Below are positions 45,098-56,599 of a DNA stretch of 64,000 bases, in pieces. Numbering within the stretch: the first letter of the stretch is position 1; every line of letters starts with the position of its first letter. Origin of the DNA: Limnanthes douglasii subsp. nivea (lineage: Eukaryota > Streptophyta > Magnoliopsida > Brassicales > Limnanthaceae); assembly GCA_036936605.1 (NCBI GenBank), contig JAUPFV010000003.1, forward strand, positions 106,215,278-106,279,277, given 5' to 3'. The translations under genes were made by a program, and so were the position numbers. A model generated the notes under the pieces. That model was not told the origin of the DNA. It saw only the letters and a program-made list of their open reading frames with translations, and made no database searches.

Positions 45098-46268
45098 CTA
45101 GTAACAAGAATGCTTCCTTTCCATAAACCCATCCATAATGACCTTCTTCTTGTACTCCTCTGAGTCTAAACCCATCCCCATCTCCGGCGCCGGCAATACA
45201 ACACCAATTTCGCCATTCGCATTATTAATCCAATAAGGCACAAAGAAAAGCCATGTAAAAGTACAAAATATGGCACAAATCTTGCCCCATAAAATCAAAG
45301 CCAACAGACTTCCAACAAGCAGAAATAAACCAAAACACTTTTTGCCTTCTTTTTCCTTCCAGTTCCAACCATTATCAAGACCAAAACACCTAGCCCCTTC
45401 TTTTTTCGTTGAACCATTATCGCGACCAAAATACTTTCTGCCTTCTATTTCCTTCGATATTTGAAGGTTACTTATCGTAATCGGCAAAGCACTTGATACC
45501 CGAGGAAGCAAAGAGCAAGGATGCAATGTAACAGCTTCAGTCGATCTAAGCTCTGTCCCGGCCGGAGAAAGTTTGGGGTTGTTCAAGCTACAATTGGGTG
45601 TTTCGTCTGAAAGTTTCTGATCAAATCTTCTTCTTTTACTCTTTACAGCCTGCGAAAAAGTACATCACAACTACATAATCATAACTAATAAAAAGTTCAA
45701 ATCATAATGTACACAACATTTTTTTATAGTTGGATCAACTTTTCTTTGGTAGTTTATTAATTGAATCAATCAGCCACATACCACACCTAATTTGTTCAAC
45801 ATATCTTGATTGCAGCCCTAAATTTTTTCCAATCCATTATGTCAGAATTTGTAAGATGTATCACAAACTTGGGGGTCAATCTTAGGGTCAAGGAATTTAT
45901 AATCAAATTAAGAAACAAAGCATTTGAAACCAACAAAAAGCAAACATTGGAATTACTACCAAATTGGAATAAGTAGAATCCAAAAAGAGAAACGAAGTAG
46001 AACTAACCAGAGAAGCCTCCATTAATACTTTCTTAAGAAACTTGGAAGCCCTAGTACGACGACGAAAGCTCTTCTGATTCTGCAAAACATTAGTATTATC
46101 CTCTTTGTCTGAAGATGACAGGCCACCGCGCAAACTCTTACAACCAGACAGAACCGGTTCATCTACCGGTCTAAAACACGACAAAAACCGGTTAGTACCA
46201 CCGTTACAACTCTGTGTTCTCCTTAATCTCTCCTTGTTCTTCGCGATTATTGGTGATTTCGATTCCAT
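45098..46268 (-). CDS. Unidentified plant membrane protein (2 exons)
   Basis: Exon 1 is 46268-46008 and exon 2 is 45649-45098. The donor GTTAGT and acceptor TTTTCGCAG join in phase 0, giving 270 residues. The N-terminus is basic and Ser-rich with KERLRRTQSCNG and RFLSCFRP, followed by FRRRTRASKFLKKVLMEASL. Exon 2 begins AVKSKRRRFDQKLSDETPNC and has NPKLSPAGTELRSTEAVTLH. Near the C-terminus a hydrophobic segment (LFLLVGSLLALILWG then CAIFCTFTWLFFVPYWI) could form one or two membrane spans. The tail has a G/M/E-rich stretch. I do not recognise the family. A repeated YFGRDNG/CFGLDNG motif precedes the hydrophobic segment. The ATG at 46268 is the first in frame. Confidence 0.75.
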
Positions 46269-46299
46269 TATGGAATTAGTGAAGCTTTCGTTTTAGAGT

Positions 46300-46790
46300 T
46301 TTAGTGAATGTTCTTCGTGGGTGTGGTTGGTGAGAAATCATGGGACGATTAAATGAAAAACGAAATCAAGTGATTAGAAAAAAGTATGAGATTCTTGTGT
46401 TGATGTGGTTGTTGTGACAATGTGTTTGATTGTCGTTGGAAGAAAAGGTGATCCCGTTGCTATGCCTATGCCGACCCGATAAAAAGAATGAACCGGTTTT
46501 TCAACTGTTTTTATTGAAATGACTAGTTTTTTAATAAAAATAAAATTAGATAATTTAGTTGGATTGAAATTTAAAGCGGTAATATAGTGAGCCATGTGGC
46601 ATCATATACGGTCGTAGTAACGGGCATCTGTCCATCTAATATGCCGATACAATTTTCCTTTTTTTCGTTTTCTGGTTGAGCTACAATTCGATATGGCCCC
46701 GTTTTATTATCTTGCTTGAGTTGTCTTTAGGACTTTTTTGTTTTTTAGTACGAATAATCTGAAATCTTATGAACAAAGTTTAGTCGCAGT
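46300..46790. other. Upstream region of the membrane-protein gene
   Basis: This is non-coding, presumably promoter. No specific element is called. Sequence changes near 46791, where the poly-A end of a minus-strand LINE begins. Confidence 0.5.
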
Positions 46791-49270
46791 CTTTTTTTTT
46801 AACGATAAAATTTGATTTTATTTCATATAAAAACGGGCTAGAGGCATATATACAAAGAAAGTTTCAAGGTCCAAATTTCAAGCCGACATATAAAGTTAAA
46901 AGTGAAACCTAACCTCAGAGTTTGTTCAGACTCCTAAAAAACGAGAGCGCCTCCACATGCAATCCATTTTCAAAACAGCTTCTCGAAAAGGATAAGAACA
47001 ACATGCAATCCTAATTTCAGATAGATCCTTGGAGTAAGACTGCGACTACGATTTCTTTGAGCTTTGGTTCATTGGAGCAATGAATGGAGCATCGACAGCA
47101 CTTCCGATTGGAGGACTCAGATAGAGCTAAGATTTCGGTAAGTTCTTCCAATCACGATAAGATTTGAGTTAGAAATTGAGATTTTTATGAAGAAATTTAG
47201 AGAATAAGCACATTAATGATTTAACTTTGATTTTTTATTCCACATGATAGTCCATCTTCTACGAAATGGTCGACGATCACCCAAAGTATCCTTTCTCTTC
47301 TGGTTTTGAGAAGAGAAAGGTCGGGAACAGGTTGCAGTGCACCGTAAAAGAAGAAGGACAGCAGAGCTTCAGATGATCAGGGACTAGCTAATGCATGTTG
47401 ATAGGAGAAAATCGCCTCCACATGTAAGCCCTTAAGCAAAGCAGCTTGAGTTTTGGCTCATTGAAGCAGTGACATCCTTCAAATTCAGATAAAGATAAGT
47501 TTACGGTAATTTCTTTCTATCACAAGAAGATTTTGAATCAGAAATTAAGATTATTGCGAAGAAATTTAAATAAAATTAATGACTTAGCTTTGTTTTTTTA
47601 TTTCACAGTTAAGCGAATGCAACAGATCATGTGGCATAAAGACCAGGATAATCCATCTTCTGTGATGGTCGACGCTTATCCAAAGTACGATTTCTCTCGT
47701 GATTTGAGAAGAGGAAATACTAGAATAGGGTGCAATGCACCAGAAAATGAGAAGGACATCTGGTCTCCAGATGTTCAAGGGCCAGCTACCAGGAGATAAA
47801 AAAGAGAAAACTCTTTAATTCTGAGATTGAATAACTTCAAGGTCTTGTGAGCATGCTTGCAACATTGAAGAGAAAAAGTTGATACCCTCAAGTAGGAACT
47901 TGGAGTTAAAATGAGTGGTCAAGACTTCTCTCCAATTCTCGATTTTCAGGTAACCTAAATTTATACTTTTTAAAATTATAATTGCTTTCAGATGGTTAAG
48001 CACATGATTTTCCTTAAATTTTAGTTTTTGTTTACATTTCAAGGTCTATTTGGCGAGCCAGTCAGCCGTCATATTTTGGGACCTTGAAATGTTGGTGATG
48101 ATCATATTCGAAGAGATGAACATCCTGCAGCACTTTAGGGCTAAGTTTACGTGATAAGGGTAATTTTACAGGAGATAGCATGTTAGTAATAGTCTGAGAG
48201 TCAGTCATTATTTGAACCTTATCCCACTTATTTTGATTGCACAGAATGAGACCATCTAATAGAGCCCTCAACTCAACCATAAGAGGGCTGAGCTTACCAT
48301 ACAAATTTGAAGCACCAAGAATAAGCTTACCTTGGTGATTCCTAATGATAATACCTCCGCCAGTTTCTCCATTCCTTAGAGTGGCAGCATCAATATTTAA
48401 TTTTAGAAAATTAGGCTTAGGAGGAGTCTACTGGTGGTAGCTTAGTAATAGTTTTACAACCCAACATTTTAGAATTATTTATATCTCATTTCCAATGCTT
48501 GCTTCTGAGAGGGTTAGAAAATTCTAAGCTTAAGATGACATTATTGACATACCTGACAAGCAGTTCGGTGTTGGCAGTAATATCACTGAATTTAGATTTA
48601 TTTATGTATTGCCAAACAATCCAAAGGGTGATAGCACGAATAATTGTCCAGATATGGATTTTAGAGTTGGTAACCAAAACCAAACTTTCAGCATATGGTC
48701 ATAATCATATGTTTGAAGATCACAATATTGAACAAGGAGGAAAAATGGCTCCAGATACTCCAAGTTAGACCACAATCAATGAAAAGATGCTTAGGGTTCT
48801 CAGTATTCATACAAAACTGACACTTAGAAACAATATAGATATGTCTCATCTGAAGGACAGTGTCAATAGGGATGTAGTTCTTGATTTATTTCCAGGCAAG
48901 AAAATAGTATTTTTTTAAGGGAAACAGAGTTCCACAGTCTGCCAAAAAGATTAGAACAGTTGTACTCTAAGATGATTCCAAGTGAGATTGGTATTGAATT
49001 TGTTGTCATTGGAGAGATTCCAACTTATAGCATCCTCATGATTAGGAGTAATCCTCAAGCATATTATCTTCTCAATAACTTCTTTTTTAAAGAACATTCT
49101 GAGCTTAATTTGATCTCATTTGTCATTTTTCCAGAAGTCTTTAACTAGCTGACTCCTGTAACCCATGTTGTTGCAGTTATCATTCAAGGAGACAAGAGGA
49201 GGCTCTTCATACCAGTTGTCAAGCCAGAATTCAACATTTCTATTGCCAAGCTTCCAGGTAAAGTTGCAGT
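46791..49270 (-). mobile_element. LINE 3' half, 5'-truncated, minus strand
   Basis: In element order it begins near 49270 with WKLGNRNVEFWLDNW and a broken stretch. Next is a zf-RVT-like motif KCQFCMNTENPKHLFIDCGL near 48835-48770. Then come TIIRAITLWIVWQYINKSKF (48640-48580) and an RNase H domain with LKLNIDAATLRNGETGGGII near 48380 and SPLMVELRALLDGLILCNQN at 48290-48230, plus the acidic TDSQ block. The far end reads TAAAATCAAATTTTATCGTT and then an A run (plus-strand T run at 46793-46800), the typical plant L1 3' tail. Frames are broken. The 46940-47800 part is a duplicated segment not typical of LINE 3' ends. Confidence 0.7.
46948..47800 (+). repeat. Tandemly duplicated exon-like segment
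   Basis: Two diverged copies start CGCCTCCACATG at 46948 and 47413. Each contains an intron-like AT-rich part followed by exon-like sequence. The second ends its intron-like part in TTTCACAG at 47608 and opens a frame with MQQIMWHKDQDNPSSVMVDA then YPKYDFSRDLRRGN, with a stop at 47799. The first copy has a deletion but keeps ATGGTCGACGATCACCCAAA. I do not recognise the gene. It lies within LINE boundaries, so it may be a captured or transduced fragment. Confidence 0.55.
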
Positions 49271-49279
49271 CTATTTAAA

Positions 49280-50550
49280 TAGATATGGTATTATTTATCG
49301 AGTTTTATATAATTTTGGTAGATTATTTTATCGGCATCTAATAGTAGGTAAAACCTATAAGATTTTTTATTTATCTTTTGTATATAATCTATATTGAAAG
49401 ATCGTTCAAACATAATAAATTGTATGTTCGATGAAAACAACAAAATAAAATTAAAACATAAAAGATATAATTAAAATATTCAAAATAATATTTGGCGTAG
49501 TTTGGAATGTGAATATAACTTTTATGTACTACTAAGTTATATATATTTTTATATTAAACAAGAAATCAAAAACTTCAAATATAAAAACTTAAATCACTTT
49601 TTGTTACAAAACTCTCACATTTTACATAATTTTTTATTCGGTGTTATTTATCATATCACCTATCTCTTTAGAAGATTAGAAGTTTCTCTCACTTATAAAG
49701 AATTAAGACTTGCGTTACAAACTCTAGCTTTGTGTACCTTCTTCTATTTATAAGCTTACAAAAACCTTTATTTTTCAACCGACGCTACAGATTAAATGTC
49801 ATTAATCAAAGGCTTTAAATAAAGTCATAATGATAAAATAAAAAATTATAAATAGAAATTTAAAATTAATATAGGAATACCAAAATATGAGACTCAATTA
49901 AGGAGAAAACCTAACAAATAAAAGAAAGTTAATTATAATAAAAAACTTAAGCCCAACATCATTAGAAGTATTAGCATATGTAGCATCAACATACAGTTAT
50001 GGATTTAGGCATCGGCACCATGCTATCGGTTAGGGTCATCGACGAATGCATCGGCTCAAATCTTCGGCCTAGGAGAAAACAACCAGCATGTCTTCGGCCA
50101 AACTCGACTTTAGGTTCAAGAAAACATCTTTGCACTTAAATCTTGGTCATATCTATGCCTTGAGATAATCCAACAGTTCGTACCTATACATGTCTTCGAT
50201 TTATCCATATTCGCCTAAGTAGTCCTTCGGTAATACGTCTGTTGACGAGTTACTTCTAGTTTACACCTCATAATTTTTCACCTAGTCTTATAGTAACTCC
50301 AACATCTGTTATAATCAATCTTCTACTCTTTAGAGACCAACTCACATGCATCATAGACTTTCACAAGTCTCATGCAGTTTGTGAGCTTTGAAATCAGCAA
50401 TACCTTAGTCAAAACATTTTAAGGTTTTCTTCACTAGCAATCCTAACCACTTTTACTTGCTCTCTCTCTCTCCACCACGTATAAGATAAAGTGAATCTTG
50501 ATATCTACATATTGAGTTCACTTATGAAACTCATAATTATTCATTAAATA
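49280..50550. other. AT-rich intergenic DNA
   Basis: No supported gene. Short plus frames (for example 49502-49753) are low-complexity. A (TC)n tract lies at about 50458-50474. The right end borders a copia remnant and may contain part of its 3' LTR. Confidence 0.45.
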
Positions 50551-50554
50551 AATA

Positions 50555-51400
50555 ACACTAGTATTATAATAAAACATAACCACATCTTGCTCCATACCAA
50601 TTACTTTAGTCAATAATCTCTTCAGCTAAATAACTTCATGTATACCTTTCGCAACCATATACTAGATTTTCATAGAAGATAACATAACGACCTTATGTAT
50701 ACATGGCTTCCAACTAACCAATCCTTCAAGTACAATAAAGAGATAGCATAAAGTAACCATTCTTATATCAAGGCCTCCTACATAATCATATTCCGCGTAC
50801 CCTATCAACACTATATCAGTCATATCTTTCTGATTGTAACACAAACCTATATGAGTTGAACCTTTCAAGTATGTGATGAGACACTTAAGTGCATGTCAAT
50901 ATAGATTCCCTATATTATACACGAATATGCTCAAAACACTTACGATGTAGGTAAGATCAGGTCTCGTGCAAATCATAACATATATAATAATACCATTAAC
51001 ATTGGCATAAGGTATCTCCAAATATACTTCTCATCTGAAGCTTGGGTTGGTGCTTGAGTGACACTAAGTTTAAATTGTGCTCTTATGGGAGTTCCAACGG
51101 CTTTGCTTTCATGCATAGATAAATTTCTTAAGACTTTATGTATATCATTGTTGGGATAAAAATATATACCTCTTCGGATTGTTCCTCTTGATATCAACAC
51201 CAAGTATCAACATAACCTCTCTCATATCTTTCATCTAAAACTCTTTTATCAGTTAAGTCTTCATCATTTCAATCATATTTTTATCTCTTCAACCTATTAG
51301 TATGTCATTCACATACAACAAAGAGAGCATTTGCAATTAATTTTTCCTTATGATAAATATGGATTGTAAGGAAATAATCTAAAAAACCTAGTCTTGAAAA
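50555..51400 (-). mobile_element. Ty1/copia RT and RNase H remnant
   Basis: The minus strand gives IHKVLRNLSMHESKAVGTPI and LSVTQAPTQASDEKY (51150-51040), then a stretch where frames are broken. It continues with MKGSTHIGLCYNQKDMTDIV, GYAEYDYVGGLD and GLVSWKPCIHKVVMLSS (50868-50662), the RT C-terminal and RNase H order of copia elements. Integrase and gag were not seen, so only the 3' third survives. It differs in sequence from the copia remnants at 9.8-12.8 and 56.6-58.0 kb. Confidence 0.8.
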
Positions 51401-51409
51401 AATATTATG

Positions 51410-52660
51410 CGCGATAAAAAAAATGTGATTGTCCTTTTTCGAATTTAAGATTTTCCATGTGAAAGTGAACTTTTAGGCTCTAACAGTTATATACAGAAGA
51501 TAAAAACATGTTGTTGTTAGATTCTTAGAAGGATACGTATGAGCAAGAAATTTTAAAATAAATGAAGAATAATTTGTTAAAAAATTATATACCGTTGGTT
51601 CTATTCATTGATAAGTTTTAGAAAATTTGAGGAATGAACAACTCTGAAACGTATCCAGCATATGTAATTTTAATAATATACAAACATTAAAATTTAAACA
51701 TAAAGTTAAAAATACTTGATATTTCAAGACCATATTCCCTTAATTTATGATTTCGTTCATTTGTAAGGTAACATGTATGAAAATGGATGGTCATTATGGT
51801 TTTAGGGTTATATATCACTTGTTATTCAAAAACAAAGAGACATGACGACATGTGAATGGACAACTAATGAGTAAAATCTTATCGGACTTTCATTTGCACG
51901 AAGTTATGTACGATACTCACAAAAAAGTAGATGAATAATTGAAGAGACGTGACGGCATGTGAATGGAAAACTAATGAGTAATTTCTTCTCACCATTCTCC
52001 CAACAACCATTTACGAATAAATTTTGTTACTTCTACACTTTATCGACCTACATAAGATCATTTACTACTTTATATTCATTCCCCAAAGTAATAAAGTAAA
52101 GGGGTTCTAAGGATTCTTTGATACCCCGATGCTCGTTACAAATTATTACATTGGCATCTTGATCTCTGATAGCCCAAATGTCATCATACACGACATCAAA
52201 GTAAATTATATATTTGGGCTGGTTTGACTAAGACGCAAGCCAACCAGCTCGAAGTACCAAACTACTTATGGATCTAGCGGGAACCAGAACCCCTAATTTA
52301 GCACGTAGGGGTAGACAACCAATTCTTTTTGTATATAATCTAGTGGTGTCTCTCCAAGCTTCAGTAGTCTTATTTATAGCTCATCTAGATTCCTCATCTA
52401 GCTCGTATTTTACCTATCTTATATTTCAAATAATAGTTATATATGATTTCATAAAGAGAAATCAAGTATTTATTATGGATATTTTGAAAATTGAGCCCAA
52501 TTACTTGGGTTACAAAATGAGGTAATTCAATATTTTCTCGTTTAATTACCTTTTCCCCTCAACATTTCCCTTCACCTTCATTTAGGATCTCTACCTTCAT
52601 CTCTGCAATAACTCATGATTGGTCTGACAGTGACACACCAACTGATGATCTCACCTTACT
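51410..52660. other. Unassigned AT-rich DNA
   Basis: No gene is supported. The near-duplicate text GTGACGGCATGTGAATGGA/ATGACGACATGTGAATGGA occurs near 51843 and 51948. An 85-codon plus frame (52268-52525) begins MDLAGTRTPNLARRGRQP and is otherwise hydrophobic. It resembles spurious frames seen in plant repeats, and a TTATTTATAGC TATA-like motif follows it, so it may be LTR sequence. Confidence 0.35.
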
Positions 52661-52663
52661 ATG

Positions 52664-53065
52664 TTATTCTGCCTCGTCGACCAATCGCATCATGTTGCCT
52701 CTGAAGGTTAGTAGTCTGCTTTGAGACTCGTTCGCCTGTGTCACTTGAGGGAAAACAACCCTTACAACAACATCAATATTAATCCTAGGAAATTGTTTTA
52801 TGGATGTATCTAGGGTTGCTGGAGTATAATTGATATGTTCATTTTTCTTTGCATAATGGTTAAAAGTATGTTTTCTTTTTATCGGAGTTGTCATAGATTT
52901 ATTTACAGGAGAATTGTCTTCGGCATTCGAACACCCTATTACGATAAAACAATATTGGTATTTATCCATATTGTCTACTTTGGCATGGGTTAGCCTAGGA
53001 CAATGAGATTTTTTCACTAAAGGTTGGGTGTTAGAAGATGAGGGATCAGCTGGTATGGAATGCAT
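52664..53065 (-). CDS. Unrecognised antisense frame near an LTR
   Basis: This 133-residue frame begins MHSIPADPSSSNTQPLVKKS and includes KRKHTFNHYAKKNEHINY and IDVVVRVVFPQVTQANESQS. It resembles no host family known to me. A polypurine tract and presumed 3' LTR follow at 53815 on the plus strand, so it occupies the place of the antisense ORF of a Tat-type element. It does not share the YFAR/RDA pattern of the two other copies, so the assignment is positional only. Confidence 0.35.
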   Translation of the reverse strand: MHSIPADPSSSNTQPLVKKSHCPRLTHAKVDNMDKYQYCFIVIGCSNAEDNSPVNKSMTTPIKRKHTFNHYAKKNEHINYTPATLDTSIKQFPRINIDVVVRVVFPQVTQANESQSRLLTFRGNMMRLVDEAE

Positions 53066-53099
53066 ATTATAGGGAAACTTTCCTCCAAAGTCAAATATT

Positions 53100-53814
53100 T
53101 AAACGATGAGTTTGGGTTGTTTATCTTCTGGAAGTCCAACAACTCTTCTAGCTTTTTTCTTTACTTCGGATTTATCTGGAATACACAAGTATATCGGTTA
53201 GGGAATTGTTGGCACAAAATATGAAACTTTATAAATAAAGCTTAAATTATCACTCAAACAATATTTTGTGGTGGATATTAGGCTGAAAGCTAATGGTTGT
53301 GATGGTAGAAATGTGAAGCTTATCTCTCTCTCTCTCTCAATAAATTGTTAACGAATGAACTAATACGAAAAGAGAAGAGACATATTTATAGAAGTCAGTA
53401 TGAAAGACCAATAGTTTTTTCTCATATGCCTAGTGAATGTAAACTTAGGCAAGTTAAAAGGTCTCCCCAACGAATACTTGCGTAGAGAAGTGCAAATATT
53501 TTGCAAAACATATCATGTTTCACCACTCAAACAGCAGGTCCTGAGTCAAATACGTTTATGACACATAAACCATATTATAATTATACGTTTTACGAAGTAA
53601 TAATGATTAAAAGTGAACCTAAGATTATTTAAGATAATTACTGATGGCTAAAATCTGAAGCGTGTGAGTAGTTATATTCAATGCAACCCCGTAATCAATC
53701 AATGTTATCCAATGCGGAGATGTTTGGATCGATCAATGCTGGTGAAAATATAAAGTGTCTGCATGATCTAATCTAAAGTAGTCTCAGAGTTTAGTCTTTT
53801 TGAAGAACATTCGG
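53100..53814. other. Non-coding stretch ahead of a polypurine tract
   Basis: It contains a (TC)n microsatellite (about 53322-53338) and no gene. It reads as the untranslated 3' part of an LTR retroelement. Confidence 0.4.
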
Positions 53815-54113
53815 AAGGACTAAGGGGGGCTATTGATAAGGACTTAATTATTTGACGCGTGAGTCAGACTGATAAGCTATTAAACTGGAATTTATCTAGT
53901 GGTACCAATGTGATAATTATGTAATATTAAAGGCATTTCTTGTAATAAAAAGACTATATACTCAGTCCAAGTTTGTAGGAAATTTTAGTTTGAGTATGAT
54001 ATTTGTGCTCTATAATATAATTATATGAGTATTTCTAATTTTTATGTTGTCATATCAGATTTGCTAATTAGCGATTATAGATTCGTCATATTTGAAGGTG
54101 TTCAAGAATCATG
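53815..54113 (+). mobile_element. Polypurine tract and partial 3' LTR
   Basis: The purine tract GGAAGGACTAAGGGGGG (about 53813-53829) is followed by CTATTGATAAGGAC, and an LTR may begin at TGATAAGG (53834). A stretch of about 280 bp follows before it is cut by the Pack-MULE at 54124. Related sequence resumes at 56073 and may run to about 56219. The upstream body (pol) is absent and no second LTR was found, so the limits are tentative. Confidence 0.45.
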
Positions 54114-54123
54114 TTGATAGAAG
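54114..54123 (+). other. Left target-site duplication of Pack-MULE
   Basis: TTGATAGAAG directly precedes the terminal inverted repeat and is repeated exactly at 56063-56072. Confidence 0.95.
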
Positions 54124-56062
54124 GGCTTAAATCGCTGCTTCGTCCCTCGACTATCACGTTTTGTGTCATTTAGTCCCTCGACAAAAAAATCACGGTTGAG
54201 CGTCCCTCGTCTATCAAAAATCTATAAATTCAGTCCCCGCGCGTGGCTTTTGCTGCAATGCTGCCACGTGTCACTATAGTTAAATGGTTTACATTCTACA
54301 GATAGTCCTTCGACTTTTAATTTCATTTTTACCTTTCGAATTTAATATTTTTTAAATATATATATTTTTTTTTAGTTTTTCTCAAAACAGAGTATTGCAA
54401 AATTTGCTATACTCTATTTTTTCTGGACAAAAGCTTCTCTAAGGGAAGTCCGGTCCCATTGATAGAAATGCCCCGATTTTTATTTCTTCGAATCTCCAAA
54501 ACACTACTATTAATATTGCCTTGTGTTGTTTCTCAAGAGCCACCATTCACCTACCAATCGACTATTCTCTTCTAGGGTTTTGACGAGGAGAGCTCAGATA
54601 AAGCACAACACAACACACCAATGACGTTCTCTTCTCTCCTCAGATCCACCGCCATCGCTCCTCTTCACCAAACCTCCCGCTTTGATTTCTTCCCCGATCG
54701 GGTAAAGCTTTTCTCTACATCGAGTTACTCACTCTCTCATCACCTTTATTGTTTTTTTGTTCGGTTATAGAATCCAATCTCTTTTCATTTACGTTGATGT
54801 CTTTAGATTCGATATTAATCCGGTGTGATTATCGCTTTTTCTTTTTTAAATACTAGAATTTTAAAGTTTTTAGGCATCAACGTGTCTGTTTGTCTGATTC
54901 GCCGGTTCAAAGCCGATGGCTTCTTTGGATAAAAATCATATCTTTTCGGTATGTAATGTATGTAAGCAAAAACCAAATTCATTTTCTATCTTCATACAAA
55001 AACAACAGTAGCCCTAACGCCTAATTTTATAATTCGAGTGTACTCCGATTAGTTTATTTAAATTTTAATTCTTTTGTTCTGTTTTGTTCATCAAGGTTTA
55101 CAGAGTGGAAGATTGCATCATTTTCGCTTTAACTTTTAGTTTTAAGTTTTAACGATTCTCAAGAACAAGAAAACTTACAACGCACTAAAGTATCAATCTT
55201 TGCTTCTTGTTTTTCTGTTCAAATCCTGGATTTGTAGGAACACTTGGTTCTTGTAGTGAGTAAAGACAAAGCATCAACTTTTAACTTTCCGTGAGTTTAG
55301 TAATTCTTTTTTCTCATGTGGGTTTGGGTGCAAATTCGATTTGGTCTATACATAGTGCTTGTTGATCTGTTCTTCTCTATAGCTTTAAGTGACCAAATAT
55401 GTTTCTTTTTTCTCAAGGAGATTTGAAATTGATTCGAAGAAAGTTTGGTGTTGAAATTGTGAGTTTATCTGGGCGTTGTTGAAAGTCGGAATCAATGGAG
55501 CCCCCAACCGGGTTTTTGGCTACTTTCCTATCTGCAGATATTTTATGCTGAGGGAAGTCTGGTCCCGTTGATAGCTATGGACAAGGTATGCTACTGTACT
55601 AAGAAGGTATCGCATAGATGTACGTAAGTGAAAGACCGGGTGTGAGTTACTTTTATTGAACTGAAATTAGGGAAGGCGATCTGGTGTTGTCCAGTCCGGT
55701 GCGGTCGGATTTCCCTTAGAGGAGCCTATGAGAAACCTTAGTCAACTGTGTCGAAAAAAAACAGAGTATAGCAAATTTTGCTATACTCTGTTTTGAGAAA
55801 AACTAAAAAATAAAAATAAAATTATATATTTAAAAAATATTAAATTTGAAGGGTAAAAATGGAATTAAAAGTCGAAAGACTATATGTGGAACGCAAACCA
55901 TTTAATTATAGTGACACGTGGCAGCATTACAGCAAAAACCACGCGCGGGGATTGAATTTATAGATTTTTTGATAGACGAGGGACCCTCAACCGTGATTTT
56001 TTTGTCGATGGACTAAATGACACAAAACGTGATAGTCGAGGGACGAAGCAGCGATTTAAGCC
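54124..56062 (+). mobile_element. Pack-MULE with about 300-bp terminal inverted repeats
   Basis: The left TIR (54124 to about 54422) starts GGCTTAAATCGCTGCTTCGT. The right TIR (about 55755-56062) is its inverted copy and ends GCGATTTAAGCC. Weaker inverted similarity (CTCTAAGGGAARTCCGR) extends to about 54455. A perfect 10-bp duplication TTGATAGAAG flanks both ends, in the 8-11-bp range of Mutator-like elements. No transposase is present. Inside is a leader, start codon, first exon and intron of a host gene. High TIR identity and the exact duplication indicate a fairly recent insertion, into an older LTR. Confidence 0.92.
54621..54701 (+). pseudogene. Captured first coding exon with presequence-like peptide
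   Basis: An ATG preceded by a leader-like stretch (AGCACAACACAACACACCA) opens MTFSSLLRSTAIAPLHQTSR followed by FDFFPDR at a GTAAAG donor. The Ser/Arg-rich, acid-poor start looks like a mitochondrial presequence. The source gene was not identified. Downstream in the element, CTGAGGGAAGTCTGGTCCCG (about 55550) resembles the inner TIR text. No further exon of the gene is certain. Confidence 0.55.
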
Positions 56063-56072
56063 TTGATAGAAG
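56063..56072 (+). other. Right target-site duplication of Pack-MULE
   Basis: TTGATAGAAG is identical to 54114-54123. Confidence 0.95.
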
Positions 56073-56219
56073 ATAATAGCAAAGATTTGTGCAGTTTTTT
56101 ATAGTTTAAAAATGAGTTTTAAGGATTACATGAGTTTATTGTAAATGAGACTCGAATTAAAGCTTAAGTTGATAAGGGGTCCAAAGTAACTAATTTTTAT
56201 ATTGTGTTTGTTATCCCAC

Positions 56220-56560
56220 AACGATCCCTGTTTCAAATCAGTCTAGAAAAATACCCTGGTAGAGCAAAAATGAGTGTATTTTCTGCAAAGAGAAAAATCG
56301 TTAGAAGTCTCAATGCCTGTTGTTGAAAGAAAAATATCAGCAACCCCTGTAGGAGCAACCGCATCAGCAACGACCCCTTGAGCAATATCTTTTTCACCAA
56401 CAATTGTTTCAGTAATATAAACTTCATCATCAGCAATTTTACGATCCATCATCTCTCAAAATTTACTATTGTAGCAACATAATTATGTGATATTGTTAGT
56501 ACGCTGCCATCTGCTACATTGGACCCCCGGATTATGGAATCCTTTAGATTTTTTTTACTT
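56220..56560. other. Short unassigned stretch
   Basis: Overlapping minus frames (56452-56233) encode no recognised family. This probably belongs to the flanking retroelements. Confidence 0.35.
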
Positions 56561-56599
56561 ATAATCTCACTGCAATGTATACGTCGATATCTCACACAA

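Noticed and set aside
52268..52525. Frame beginning MDLAGTRTPNLARRGRQP
   Set aside because: GTRTPNL-type frames recur as spurious ORFs in plant repeats; the remainder is AT-derived hydrophobic sequence.
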